Assembly (NCBI RefSeq): GCF_020782235.1 | Contig: NZ_JAJGNO010000004.1 | Span: 310,001-374,000 of the forward strand | From: Sphingobium naphthae | Lineage (GTDB): Bacteria; Pseudomonadota; Alphaproteobacteria; Sphingomonadales; Sphingomonadaceae | Length of the DNA stretch: 64,000 nt | Direction of reading: 5' to 3' | Shown: piece after piece, positions 17,179 to 26,308 of the stretch | How the letters are laid out: each line of letters opens with the position of its first letter | How positions within the stretch are numbered: position 1 is the stretch's first letter | Notes under the pieces: model-generated | Database searches by the model: none | The model's input: the letters and a program-made list of their open reading frames with translations, nothing else | What the model was told of the DNA's origin: nothing | Program-made: the position numbers and the translations under genes

Positions 17179-17853
17179 ATGATGGACGAACCGGAAGCGA
17201 CCAGCGAAACGGCCCAGGAAGCGCGGGCCAAGGAGGCCGCCGCGATCCGCCGCCGCTGGATCACGCTGGGCGAAGGCATTGCGGTGCTGGCGGTGACGAT
17301 TTCGGCGCTGACGCTCTATATCAACTGGTCGGACAAGCAGGAAACGCGCGCGGAGAAGGCCGCGGAGAGCCAGGCCGCGTCCGTGCGCGCGGCGCGGCTG
17401 GTGCTGCATGCCGATTCAGTGGAGGGCGACCGCATCCGCCTGCGCCCGACCGACCCGTCGCAAGTCGTGCAAAGCCAGACCATCCTGTTTCCCAAGGCGC
17501 TGGGGCTGACGCCGGTCGACACCACCGGCGAGCCGCGCATCGAGGCGGACTGGTTCGCCGATCGGCTCAAGCAGGCGCGGGAGACGGCGAAGCTGCCCGA
17601 TGACAGCGTGGGCGACGAAAAGCTGCCGGTGGCGATCGTCACGCGCTTCGTGGTCGATGGCGAGCCGCACGAGAGCGCCGCGCTTTACGACATCGGCTAT
17701 GGCATTACCGGCCGCTGGCTGGCGGGTCATCGCCTGAGCCTGCGCGGCCTGTCGCTGGTCGACACCGTCACCGCCGCTGGCGCGCAAAAGGCGCTGGACC
17801 GGCGCTGGGCCGGGACGCCGGCGGGGCGGCTGGCCAACAAGCCCGGCACATAG
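17179..17853 (+). CDS. hypothetical membrane-anchored protein
   Basis: About 224 residues: an acidic/Ala-rich cytoplasmic N-terminus, one transmembrane helix at about residues 33-52 (EGIAVLAVTISALTLYINW), then a soluble domain presumably in the periplasm. It starts 2 bases after the GST stop (GTG at 17173 is also in frame), so the two are co-transcribed. No family recognised. Confidence 0.7.
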   Translation: MMDEPEATSETAQEARAKEAAAIRRRWITLGEGIAVLAVTISALTLYINWSDKQETRAEKAAESQAASVRAARLVLHADSVEGDRIRLRPTDPSQVVQSQTILFPKALGLTPVDTTGEPRIEADWFADRLKQARETAKLPDDSVGDEKLPVAIVTRFVVDGEPHESAALYDIGYGITGRWLAGHRLSLRGLSLVDTVTAAGAQKALDRRWAGTPAGRLANKPGT

Positions 17854-17881
17854 AAAAAGGGGCCGCCTCGCGGCAGCCCCT
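17853..17881 (-). terminator. intrinsic terminator of ndk
   Basis: On the minus strand the arms AGGGGCTGCC and GGCGGCCCCT pair with a single mismatch around a GCGA tetraloop, followed by TTTTT. It lies 28 bases past the ndk stop and right after the convergent membrane-protein gene. Confidence 0.8.
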
Positions 17882-17908
17882 GTTCATCCTGAGCGAGTCA
17901 GGCGGCGA

Positions 17909-18331
17909 TCAGCCGACGATTTCCTCGGGCTTGAAGAAATAGGCGATTTCAATCGCGGCATTTTCCTCGCTGTCCGAGCCATGGACCGAATTGGCTTCGA
18001 TCGATTCGGCATAATCCTTGCGGATCGTGCCTTCGTCGGCATTGGCGGGGTTGGTAGCGCCCATGATGTCGCGGTTGCGCTTCACGGCGTCCTCGCCTTC
18101 CAGAACCTGGACGACGACCGGGCCGGAGATCATGAAGGCGACAAGGTCGGCGAAGAAGGGGCGTTCCTTGTGAACGGCGTAGAAGCCCTCGGCCTGTTCG
18201 CGGCTCATGCGGATCCGCTTGGAGGCGACGACGCGCAGGCCAGCATCTTCCAGCTTCTTGGTGACCGCGCCGGTCAGGTTGCGACGGGTCGCGTCGGGCT
18301 TGATGATCGAGAAGGTGCGCGTGACGGCCAT
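17909..18331 (-). CDS. ndk: nucleoside diphosphate kinase
   Basis: Transfers the gamma-phosphate of ATP to NDPs through a phosphohistidine. The 140-residue product starts [14 protein letters not shown], has the nucleotide-site R/N residues and the active-site signature NSVHGSDS with catalytic H117. The start at 18331 gives the standard length; the frame extends upstream but without homology. It has its own terminator. Confidence 0.97.
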   Translation of the reverse strand: MAVTRTFSIIKPDATRRNLTGAVTKKLEDAGLRVVASKRIRMSREQAEGFYAVHKERPFFADLVAFMISGPVVVQVLEGEDAVKRNRDIMGATNPANADEGTIRKDYAESIEANSVHGSDSEENAAIEIAYFFKPEEIVG

Positions 18332-18460
18332 GGCCCTCGTAACTCCAGACTGTGGGAAAGTTGCGCGCCCTTTAGACGCGGCCGGCGCGGGCCGCAAGAG
18401 GGGGCGGCTCGGGGTGTCCGGGAGTGATGTTTTACGAGAGGGCGGTTTCGGTGGTTTCCA

Positions 18461-18590
18461 GCCAACCTCCCCTTAAGGGAAGATGTCGCACGCGGAGCGC
18501 GGACGGAGGGGTGTCCCCGCTAGCGAGAGGGGAACACCCCTCCGTCAGCACTGCGTGCTGCCACCTCCCCTGCGAGGGGAGGATGCGGGA
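18461..18590. repeat. intergenic palindromic element B (about 130 bp)
   Basis: GACGGAGGGGTGT (18502-18514) and ACACCCCTCCGTC (18534-18546) are perfect inverses; the hairpin continues inward with CCCC/GGGG. It is flanked by CCTCCCCTTAAGGG and CCTCCCCTGCGAGGGGAGG, which are themselves local palindromes. It fills most of the ndk-holC gap and has no coding potential. It resembles the palindromic repeats scattered through alphaproteobacterial genomes. Confidence 0.75.
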
Positions 18591-18624
18591 TTAGTGGCCA
18601 CATCCGGTCGTTATTCGACCTTGC

Positions 18625-19062
18625 CTACGGCCCCTGCACCCACTTGCGGCCTTCCTGCCGCCAGAAGCGCGGTTCGATGTCGGCCGCCTTGCTGAGGGTG
18701 CGCCAGCTTGTCCGGGCGCCGTCGATCGTGTCGGCGTCGAAGAAGTAGAAGGCGCGATCGAAGGTCAGGGCTTCCTCGCGCCAGAGACCGTCGGCGAGCG
18801 CGATGTGGCGCGCGCCGTTGCCGGCGTCGCATGTCTCGCTCAGCAGGATCGGCTGGTGCCCCTCCCCGCGCTCGCCGGCGCGGCCGTGGGCGAGGAAGCT
18901 GTCGGGCGGCCCCGCCCAGAGGCCCTGCGAGATCCGGTCGAGGCGATCACCCTCCCCCGCAACCACCAGCAGCCGCGCACCCATCGCGAGGATGCGGCCG
19001 GCGATCGCGGGCAGCACGCCTTCGACGGGATCGCGGCTGAGCTGGTAGAAGTCGACCTGCAT
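18625..19062 (-). CDS. holC: DNA polymerase III chi subunit
   Basis: Chi links the clamp loader to single-stranded DNA-binding protein. The 145-residue product begins with the family pattern MQVDFYQLSRDPVEGVLP, and ends with the tryptophan-containing segment near REEALTFDRAFYFFD and SWRTLSKA. It lies 10 bases after pepA on the same strand; pepA-holC is a conserved pair. The start at 19062 gives normal length. Confidence 0.93.
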   Translation of the reverse strand: MQVDFYQLSRDPVEGVLPAIAGRILAMGARLLVVAGEGDRLDRISQGLWAGPPDSFLAHGRAGERGEGHQPILLSETCDAGNGARHIALADGLWREEALTFDRAFYFFDADTIDGARTSWRTLSKAADIEPRFWRQEGRKWVQGP

Positions 19063-19072
19063 CGGGTACGCG

Positions 19073-20518
19073 TCAGCCTTCGACCGTGTCGGCCACGAAG
19101 CGGTCGAGCAGCCGCACGCCATAGCCGGTCGCGCCCTTGTCCCAGGTCGCGCCGGGCTTGTCCGACCAGACCATGCCGGCGATGTCGAGATGCGCCCATT
19201 TGACGCCTTCGTCGACAAAGCGCTTGATGAACTGGGCGGCGGTGATCGATCCGGCGAAGCGCGGGCCGATATTCTTCATGTCCGCGATCGGGCTGTCGAG
19301 CAGCTTGTCATAGGCGTCGGACAGCGGGAAGCGCCACAGCTTCTCGCCCACCGTCTGGCCGGCCTTCGTCAACGCATCGGCGAGCGCGTCGTCATTGGCG
19401 AAGAGACCGCCATGTTCATGGCCAAGCGCGACGATCATCGCGCCCGTCAGCGTGGCGAGATCGACGATCATGTCAGGATTGTAGGTTTTCTGCGCCCAGG
19501 TGACGACATCGCACAGCACCAGGCGGCCTTCGGCGTCGGTGTTGAGCACTTCGATCGTCTGCCCCGACATGGAGGTGACGATGTCGCCGGGCCGCTGCGC
19601 ATTGCCGTCGGGCATGTTTTCGACCAGGCCGCAAATGCCGACCACGCGCGCCTTCGCCTTGCGCCCGGCGAGCGCCTTCATCGCACCGGCGACGGCGCCA
19701 GCGCCGCCCATGTCCCACTTCATGTCCTCCATGCCGGCCCCGGGCTTGAGCGAAATGCCGCCCGTGTCGAAGGTCACGCCCTTGCCGATGAAGACCAGCG
19801 GCTTTTCCTGCGCGCCGCCGGTGCCGTCCCATTCCATCGCCAGCACGCGCGGCTCGCGCACCGATCCCTGCGCGACGCCCAGCAGCGCGCCCATGCCGAG
19901 CTGGGTCATCGCATCCTTGTCGAGGACGGTGATCTTGACGCCCAGCTGTTCCAGATGGCGGCAGCGTTCGACGAAGCTTTCGGGGTAGAGGATGTTGGCG
20001 GGTTCGGCGACCAGCTCGCGCGTGAAGGCAACGCCCGCCGCCACGGCCGCCTGCCGGTCCCAGGCGGCTTGGGCGTCGGTCACGACGAAGGTGACGGTCT
20101 TGAGCGTGGGCTTGGCCTTTTCGCTCTGGCGCGTGCGATAGGTGTCGATGCGCCAGCTGCGCAGTTGCGCGCCGAAAGCGACCTGCGCCGCCAGTTCGCC
20201 CTTCGCTTCGCCGGTGAATTCGACCGCGGCATGGGTCGCGCCGCTGGTCGCCAGCTTCGCGACCAGCGCGCCGCCGGCCTTTTCCATGTCCTGCGCGCTG
20301 CCCGCGCCGGTGCCGAGCAGCAGCACGCGCAGCGTCCGGCCGCCTTCCTCGACAAAGCTTTCAAAGCCCGTTCCAGCCTCTCCGGTGAAGCGCGACGCCG
20401 CCGCGCCAGCCGCCAGGGTCGCCGCCGCCGCCAAAGGCAAGGCGTCCCCGCCGCCCTTGGGCACGGCGAGGACCAGAGTGTCGGCATCGGGACGAGTGGG
20501 GCTGAACTGGATATCCAT
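19073..20518 (-). CDS. pepA: leucyl aminopeptidase (M17)
   Basis: A dimetal exopeptidase that releases N-terminal residues. The 481-residue product has the M17 signature NTDAEGRL, the metal-ligand region GKGVTFDTGG with its lysine and aspartate, and DMGGAGAV. The N-terminal regulatory domain (about residues 1-165) is divergent, as usual. It is followed by holC; the upstream gap of 192 bases separates it from divergent lptD. Confidence 0.96.
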   Translation of the reverse strand: MDIQFSPTRPDADTLVLAVPKGGGDALPLAAAATLAAGAAASRFTGEAGTGFESFVEEGGRTLRVLLLGTGAGSAQDMEKAGGALVAKLATSGATHAAVEFTGEAKGELAAQVAFGAQLRSWRIDTYRTRQSEKAKPTLKTVTFVVTDAQAAWDRQAAVAAGVAFTRELVAEPANILYPESFVERCRHLEQLGVKITVLDKDAMTQLGMGALLGVAQGSVREPRVLAMEWDGTGGAQEKPLVFIGKGVTFDTGGISLKPGAGMEDMKWDMGGAGAVAGAMKALAGRKAKARVVGICGLVENMPDGNAQRPGDIVTSMSGQTIEVLNTDAEGRLVLCDVVTWAQKTYNPDMIVDLATLTGAMIVALGHEHGGLFANDDALADALTKAGQTVGEKLWRFPLSDAYDKLLDSPIADMKNIGPRFAGSITAAQFIKRFVDEGVKWAHLDIAGMVWSDKPGATWDKGATGYGVRLLDRFVADTVEG

Positions 20519-20710
20519 CTGGGCGCTTTTCCTCTTATCGGCCGCGGCGGGGGACGCCGCGCTGTCTTACCGGCAGATAGTGTGGCTTGGCCGGTCTGGC
20601 AAAGGCGTTCGACCGATTTTGCGCGGTTCGATGCATGGCAGGCGATTGCGGACGGGGCGGCAGTGCGATAGGCGGGAAGGCCAGACGCGCCGTCCATAGA
20701 GGCCCATTGC

Positions 20711-22981
20711 TTGCAGACCGCCTTGCCTTTTCCATCCTTCAGCGCTTCCATCCGTGCCCTGTTGCTGGGCGGGGTGGCGCTCGCCGCCTGCCCGCAGGCG
20801 CTGGCGCAGGAACTGAACGAACCGCAAAGCCCGATCAGCGCGCCCGACGCGCCCGTGCCCGACAATGAGGACCAGATCGGCTTCGCCGCCGATGCGCTGG
20901 AATATAATAGCGAGACGGAGATCGTCACCGCGAGCGGCAATGTGCAATTGCTGCGGGAAAACAACCGGCTGCGCGCCGACAAGGTGGTGTGGGACCGCAA
21001 CAGCGGCCGCGTGGAAGCGCAGGGCAATGTCTCCGTCACCGATCCCGACGGCAATGTCGCCTATGGCGACCGGTTCGACGTCACCGACACGCTGAAGGAC
21101 GGCGCGGTCGACAATATGCTGCTGGTGCTGCAGTCGGGCGGGCGGCTGGCGGCGGTCAAGGGCACGCGGGCCAATGGCGTCTACACGCTGGAACGGGCCG
21201 CCTATACCGGCTGCGCGGTCGAGGATGGCGAGGGTTGCCCCAAGGAGCCGACCTGGCAGATCAAGGCGGTGCGCGTCACCTATGACCCGACGCGCGAGCG
21301 GGTAAGCTATCGCGACGCCACCATCGAGCTGTTCGGCCTGCCGCTCATCCCGCTGCCGGGCTTCAGCCATCCGGTCGGCGACAATGGCGGCAGCGGCCTG
21401 CTGGTCCCCAATCTGCGCTATGACCGCAACAATGGCTTCGAAGTCGCGCTGCCCTATTATTTCAAGATGGCGCCCAATCGCGACCTGACGATCACGCCGC
21501 ATGTCTATACCGACACGCTGCCGATGCTGGAGGCGAATTTCCGCCATCTCTACGATCGCGGCGCCTATCAGATCACCGGCTATGTCACGCATGGCAGCCG
21601 CGTCGCCACCAGCGACAGCAGCGCGGGCACCACCAGCGCCGACAGCGAGAAGGATGTGCGCGGCTATCTGGACGCATCCGGCGCGATGCAGCTGTCGCCC
21701 GAATGGAGCCTGGACGGATCGATCCGGGTCGCCAGCGACCGCACCTTCCTGCGCCGCTACGACATCAGCCGCGAGGACCGGCTGCGCTCCACCATCGGGG
21801 CGCAGCGCATCGGCGAGAACAGCTATTTCTCGATCCGCGGCTGGGCGGTCCAGACGCTGCGCCAGGGCGATTCGCAGGGGCAGACGCCGATTGCGCTGCC
21901 GGTCATCGATTATCGGCTGCGGATGAAGGACCCGTGGCTGGGCGGCACGCTGCAACTGCAGGCGAACACGCTGGCGATCACGCGCACCGCGGGCCAAGAC
22001 ACACAGCGCGCCTTCGCCGGCGCGGAATGGAATCTGCGCACGCTGACCGGCCTGGGGCAGGAAGTGACCTTCACCGGCTATCTGCGCGGCGACGTCTATC
22101 ACAGCAGCGACAATGCGCTGACGTCGGTCGCCAGCTATGCGGGCGATCCGGGCTGGCAGGCGCGCGGCATCGCGGCGGCGGCGGTGGACATGCGCTGGCC
22201 CTTCGTCGGGGAGGCCTTTGGCGGCGTCCAACGCATCGCCCCGCGCGTGCAGATCGTCGCGTCGCCGCACCTCGCCAACCTGTCGCTGCCCAATGAGGAT
22301 GCGCGCGCGGTCGACCTGGAGGACAGCAATCTCTTCGCGCTCAACCGCTTCGCGGGCTATGACCGGTTCGAGGACAGCTCGCGCATCACCTATGGCCTGG
22401 AATATGGGCTGGACCTGCCCAATTTCTCGCTGAGCGCCATCATCGGGCAAAGCTATCGCCTGGATCGGCAGGAAAGCATCCTGCCCGACGGCACGGGCCT
22501 GTCCGACCGCACGTCCGACATCGTCGGGCGCACCACCGTTCGCTACAAGAATTTCGTGAGCCTGATCCACCGCTACCGGCTGGACAAGGATAATCTCGCC
22601 GTGCGCCGCAACGAGATTGACGCGACGGTCGGCAGCAAGAAGACCTATGCGACGGTCGGCTATCTGCGGCTCAACCGCAATGCGCAGGCGGCGCTGGAGG
22701 ATTTGCAGGATCGCGAGGAATTGCGACTGGGCGGACGAGTGCAGTTCGCGCGCTTCTGGTCGGTGTTCGGATCGACCGTAATCGACCTGACCGATGCGAA
22801 GGAGGATCCGGTCAGCGTGTCGGACGGCTATGAACCCGTCCGGCACCGGCTGGGCATAGCCTATGAGGATGACTGCCTGACGCTGGGCTTCACCTGGCGG
22901 CGCGACTATCAGACCAATGGCGACGCGCGAAAGGGCAACGGTTTCCAGCTTCGGCTAGCTTTCCGCAATATTGGCATATAA
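20711..22981 (+). CDS. lptD: LPS-assembly protein LptD
   Basis: The outer-membrane barrel that inserts lipopolysaccharide. 756 residues: signal peptide (about residues 1-31, ending ALAQ), OstA/LptA-like beta-jellyroll (DALEYNSETEIVTASGNVQL..., about 55-200), then the C-terminal barrel with the FGLPLIPLPGFSHPV segment. It starts with TTG at 20711; no in-frame ATG lies nearby, and AGAGG is upstream. The following surA, pdxA and rsmA are the classic downstream genes, and SurA chaperones LptD folding. Confidence 0.95.
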   Translation: MQTALPFPSFSASIRALLLGGVALAACPQALAQELNEPQSPISAPDAPVPDNEDQIGFAADALEYNSETEIVTASGNVQLLRENNRLRADKVVWDRNSGRVEAQGNVSVTDPDGNVAYGDRFDVTDTLKDGAVDNMLLVLQSGGRLAAVKGTRANGVYTLERAAYTGCAVEDGEGCPKEPTWQIKAVRVTYDPTRERVSYRDATIELFGLPLIPLPGFSHPVGDNGGSGLLVPNLRYDRNNGFEVALPYYFKMAPNRDLTITPHVYTDTLPMLEANFRHLYDRGAYQITGYVTHGSRVATSDSSAGTTSADSEKDVRGYLDASGAMQLSPEWSLDGSIRVASDRTFLRRYDISREDRLRSTIGAQRIGENSYFSIRGWAVQTLRQGDSQGQTPIALPVIDYRLRMKDPWLGGTLQLQANTLAITRTAGQDTQRAFAGAEWNLRTLTGLGQEVTFTGYLRGDVYHSSDNALTSVASYAGDPGWQARGIAAAAVDMRWPFVGEAFGGVQRIAPRVQIVASPHLANLSLPNEDARAVDLEDSNLFALNRFAGYDRFEDSSRITYGLEYGLDLPNFSLSAIIGQSYRLDRQESILPDGTGLSDRTSDIVGRTTVRYKNFVSLIHRYRLDKDNLAVRRNEIDATVGSKKTYATVGYLRLNRNAQAALEDLQDREELRLGGRVQFARFWSVFGSTVIDLTDAKEDPVSVSDGYEPVRHRLGIAYEDDCLTLGFTWRRDYQTNGDARKGNGFQLRLAFRNIGI

Positions 22982-23066
22982 GGAACGGGCTTCGTCCTCC
23001 CGTCAGGGCCGGTTAAGGCGGGTCCGTGCATCAGGCGCGGAACCGTATTGGAGATTATTGCCGACG

Positions 23067-24455
23067 ATGCTGCCTGCCGTTTCCTCGTCCAGCCGCCTGA
23101 TCCGCGGCGCGCGTGTCAGCCTGCGCACTCTTGTCCTGTCCTCCGCCGTCCTGGCCGCCGGCTTGCAGCCGGTCGCCGCCCAGAGCGTGGGCGACGATGA
23201 CGGAAGCGTCGCCACCCAGCAGCTGAACCTGCCCGAGGACGTCACCGTCTTCGGCAAGAGCGACCCCAATGTCCGCAAGGCGACCGCCATCGTCAACGGG
23301 CGCATCATCACCGGCACCGATGTCGACCAGCGGCTCGCCCTGATCATCACCGCCAATGGCGGCAAGGTGTCGGACGAGGAGAAGGAACGGCTGCGCGTCC
23401 AGGTGCTGCGCAACCTGATCGACGAGACGCTGCAGATCCAGGAAGCCGCCGCCAACGACATAAAGATCGCGCCCGAGGAAATCGACCAGAGCTATCAGCG
23501 GGTCGCCGCCAATTTCCGCAAGTCGCCATCGGAATTCGACGCCTATCTGCGCACCCAGGGCAGTTCGGCCGACAGCATCAAGCGCCAGATCGAGGGCGAG
23601 CTGGCGTGGAGCCGCCTGCTCCGCCGCAACATCCAACCCTTCGTCAACGTGTCCGAGGACGAAGTGCAATCGGTCATCGACCGGCTGAACGCCGCCAAGG
23701 GCAGCGACGAATATCGGATCGGCGAAATCTATTTGTCGGCGACGCCCGAAAATCAGGCGCAGATCGTCGCCAATGCGCGCAACATCATCCAGCAGATCCA
23801 GCAGGGCGGCAGCTTCCAGGCCTATGCCCGGCAGTTTTCCGAAGCGTCCACCGCGGCGGTGGGCGGCGACCTGGGCTGGATCCGCCCGGCGCAGCTGCCC
23901 GCCGAACTGGCGCAGGCGGCCGCGGAAATGCAGGTCGGCCAGATCGCCGGGCCGATCGAGACGGTCGGCGGCGTGTCCATCATCTACGTCATGGACAAGC
24001 GCAAGGTGCTGACCGCCGATCCGCGCGACGCGCTGCTGAGCCTGAAGCAGCTGTCCGTCCTCTTCCCGCAGGGCACGACCAAGGAACAGGCCGGCGCCAA
24101 GGCCGCGCAGTTCGCCGCCGCCGTCAAGGAAATCAAGGGCTGCGGCCAGGCGAACGAGATCGGCGCGCGCATCGGCGCGGACGTGGTCGACAACGACAAT
24201 GTGAAGGTGCGCGACCTGCCGCCGCAGTTGCAGGAAATCCTGCTGAACCTGCAGGTGGGCGAAACCACCCCGCCCTTCGGGTCGATCACCGATGGCGTGC
24301 GCGTGCTGGTGGTCTGCGGCCGCGACGATCCGGCATCGGCCAACGCGCCCAACCCCGATCAGATCATGGCGCAGCTGGAAGAGGAACGAGTCAACAAGCG
24401 GGCGCGCATCTATCTGCGCGACCTTCGCCGCGATGCCGTCATCGATTATAACTGA
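23067..24455 (+). CDS. surA: periplasmic chaperone / peptidyl-prolyl isomerase SurA
   Basis: A SurA-type chaperone for outer-membrane proteins such as LptD. The start at 23067 gives 462 residues, with a signal peptide to about residue 36 (AAQS), the SurA N-terminal domain (KATAIVNGRIITGTDVDQRL...), and one parvulin domain around residues 215-320 (YRIGEIYLSATPENQAQ ... GGDLGWIRPAQLP). An extension to 22971 overlaps the lptD end and lacks support. The 3' end overlaps pdxA by 23 nt. Confidence 0.93.
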   Translation: MLPAVSSSSRLIRGARVSLRTLVLSSAVLAAGLQPVAAQSVGDDDGSVATQQLNLPEDVTVFGKSDPNVRKATAIVNGRIITGTDVDQRLALIITANGGKVSDEEKERLRVQVLRNLIDETLQIQEAAANDIKIAPEEIDQSYQRVAANFRKSPSEFDAYLRTQGSSADSIKRQIEGELAWSRLLRRNIQPFVNVSEDEVQSVIDRLNAAKGSDEYRIGEIYLSATPENQAQIVANARNIIQQIQQGGSFQAYARQFSEASTAAVGGDLGWIRPAQLPAELAQAAAEMQVGQIAGPIETVGGVSIIYVMDKRKVLTADPRDALLSLKQLSVLFPQGTTKEQAGAKAAQFAAAVKEIKGCGQANEIGARIGADVVDNDNVKVRDLPPQLQEILLNLQVGETTPPFGSITDGVRVLVVCGRDDPASANAPNPDQIMAQLEEERVNKRARIYLRDLRRDAVIDYN

Positions 24456-25458
24456 CGCCGCGCCCCCGCTGGCGCCCTTCGCCGTATCGCTCGGCGATCC
24501 GGCCGGGATCGGGCCGGAGATCGTCGCCAAGAGCTGGGTCATGCGCGAAGCGCGCGGCCTGCCGCCCTTTTTCGCCGTCGGCGACGCGGCATCGCTGCGC
24601 GCCGTCTGGCTGGGGCCGGTCGTGCGCATCGACAGCCCCGAAGAAGCGGCGGCGGTGTTTCCGACCGCCCTGCCCTGCCTCCAGGTCGGCGAAGCCGGCG
24701 AGATCGTGCCGGGCACGCCTGGCACCGACGGGGCGCGCGTCGCTTTCCAGGCGCTGGAAGTCGCGGTCGGCCTGGCCCGGTCGGGATCTGCGGCCGGCAT
24801 CGTGACGGCGCCGGTGGGGAAGGAACAGCTGTATGGCGTCGGCTTCACGCATCCCGGACAGACCGAATTCATCGCCGAACGCTGCGGTGTCGCGCCGCAT
24901 AATGCCGTGATGATGCTGGCCGGCCCGGCGCTCAAGGTCGTGCCGATCACCATTCATATCGCGCTGGCCGACGTATCCGCCGCGCTCACCATCGACCTGA
25001 TCCGTGCGCGGGCGATGACCACCGCCAAGGGGTTGCAGCGAAATTTCAACATCGGCCGGCCGCGCCTCGCCGTCGCTGGCCTCAATCCCCATGCGGGCGA
25101 AAATGGCGCACTGGGGCGCGAGGAGATTGAGGTGATCCGCCCGGCCATCGAGCAGCTTCGCAGCGAGGGGCTGGATATTGTCGGCCCGCTCGCAGCCGAC
25201 GGCATGTTCCATGCGCGAGCTCGCGAAACCTATGATGCGGCGCTGTGCATGTATCACGACCAGGCGCTGATCCCGATCAAGACGCTGAATTTCGACGATG
25301 GCGTCAACATCACGCTGGGCCTGCCGATCGTGCGCACCTCACCCGATCATGGCACCGCCTTTGGCATCGCCGGCACCGACAGCGCCAATCCCGGCGCAAT
25401 GATGGCGGCGCTGCGGATGGCGGCGGATGCCGCGCGCGCGCGCATCGCGCATGGCTGA
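24433..25458 (+). CDS. pdxA: 4-hydroxythreonine-4-phosphate dehydrogenase
   Basis: Catalyses the NAD-dependent oxidation in the deoxyxylulose-5-phosphate-dependent route to pyridoxal phosphate. The 341-residue product has [35 protein letters not shown], the metal-binding [10 protein letters not shown] and [13 protein letters not shown] with conserved histidines, and [19 protein letters not shown] near the end. It overlaps surA upstream and rsmA downstream (8 nt). Confidence 0.96.
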   Translation: MPSSIITDAAPPLAPFAVSLGDPAGIGPEIVAKSWVMREARGLPPFFAVGDAASLRAVWLGPVVRIDSPEEAAAVFPTALPCLQVGEAGEIVPGTPGTDGARVAFQALEVAVGLARSGSAAGIVTAPVGKEQLYGVGFTHPGQTEFIAERCGVAPHNAVMMLAGPALKVVPITIHIALADVSAALTIDLIRARAMTTAKGLQRNFNIGRPRLAVAGLNPHAGENGALGREEIEVIRPAIEQLRSEGLDIVGPLAADGMFHARARETYDAALCMYHDQALIPIKTLNFDDGVNITLGLPIVRTSPDHGTAFGIAGTDSANPGAMMAALRMAADAARARIAHG

Positions 25459-26290
25459 CGATCGTCCGGCGCTTCCGCCGCTGCGCGACGTCATCGCGCG
25501 GCATGGCCTGGCCGCGAGCAAGGCGCTGGGGCAGAATTTCCTGCTCGACGAGCAGCTGCTGGATCGCATCGCCGCCATCCCCGGCGCGTTGACGGATGCG
25601 CCCGCTTTCGAAGTGGGTCCGGGACCAGGCGGCCTGACTCGCGCCATCCTGCGCGCGGGCGCACGGCTGGTGGCGGTGGAGCGCGACAATCGCTGCCTGC
25701 CGGCGCTGGCCGAACTGTCGGACGCCTTCCCCGGCCAGTTGCGCGTCATTGCCGGCGACGCGATGCAGGTCGATGCGCGGGCCGAAGCGGGCGATGGCGC
25801 GCACATCATCGCCAACCTGCCCTATAATGTCGGGACGCCGCTGCTGGTCGGATGGCTGTCGGCCGCATGGTCGCCGCTGCCCTGGTGGTCCAGCCTGACA
25901 TTGATGTTCCAGATGGAGGTGGCCGAACGGATCGTCGCGAAGCCGGGCACGGACCATTATGGCCGGCTGGCGGTGCTGTCCCAGTGGCGAAGCGACGCGC
26001 GGATCGCGATGAAGGTGCATCGCAGCGCCTTCACCCCCCCGCCCAAGGTCATGTCCGCGGTCGTGCACATCACGCCGAAGCCCGCGCCCGGCGACGTCCA
26101 GCTGAAACATCTGGAACGGCTGACCGCGGCAGCCTTCGGCCAGCGTCGCAAGATGCTGCGTCAGAGCCTGAAAGGACTACCCGGCGCTCTTGCGGCGCTG
26201 GAGGCCGAAGGGATCGACCCGCAGCGCCGCGCGGAAACGATGAGCGTGGAGGAGTTCGTCGCGCTCGCCCGGCGACTGGGTCAGGTCTGA
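25451..26290 (+). CDS. rsmA: 16S rRNA (adenine(1518)-N6/adenine(1519)-N6)-dimethyltransferase
   Basis: KsgA/RsmA dimethylates two adenines in helix 45 of 16S rRNA. The 279-residue product has [12 protein letters not shown], the SAM site [13 protein letters not shown], the [11 protein letters not shown] catalytic motif and [14 protein letters not shown]. It is the last gene of the lptD-surA-pdxA-rsmA block, overlapping pdxA by 8 nt. Confidence 0.97.
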   Translation: MADDRPALPPLRDVIARHGLAASKALGQNFLLDEQLLDRIAAIPGALTDAPAFEVGPGPGGLTRAILRAGARLVAVERDNRCLPALAELSDAFPGQLRVIAGDAMQVDARAEAGDGAHIIANLPYNVGTPLLVGWLSAAWSPLPWWSSLTLMFQMEVAERIVAKPGTDHYGRLAVLSQWRSDARIAMKVHRSAFTPPPKVMSAVVHITPKPAPGDVQLKHLERLTAAAFGQRRKMLRQSLKGLPGALAALEAEGIDPQRRAETMSVEEFVALARRLGQV

Positions 26291-26308
26291 CGAGCCGGGG
26301 CTGAGCTT

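Noticed and set aside
20567..22846. Long minus-strand open frame (759 codons) opposite lptD
   Set aside because: Antisense shadow caused by high GC third positions; its product is low-complexity and Arg/Ala/Asp-rich, while the plus strand encodes a clear LptD.
23055..24953. 632-codon minus-strand frame opposite surA/pdxA
   Set aside because: Spans two well-supported overlapping genes and has no recognisable domain.
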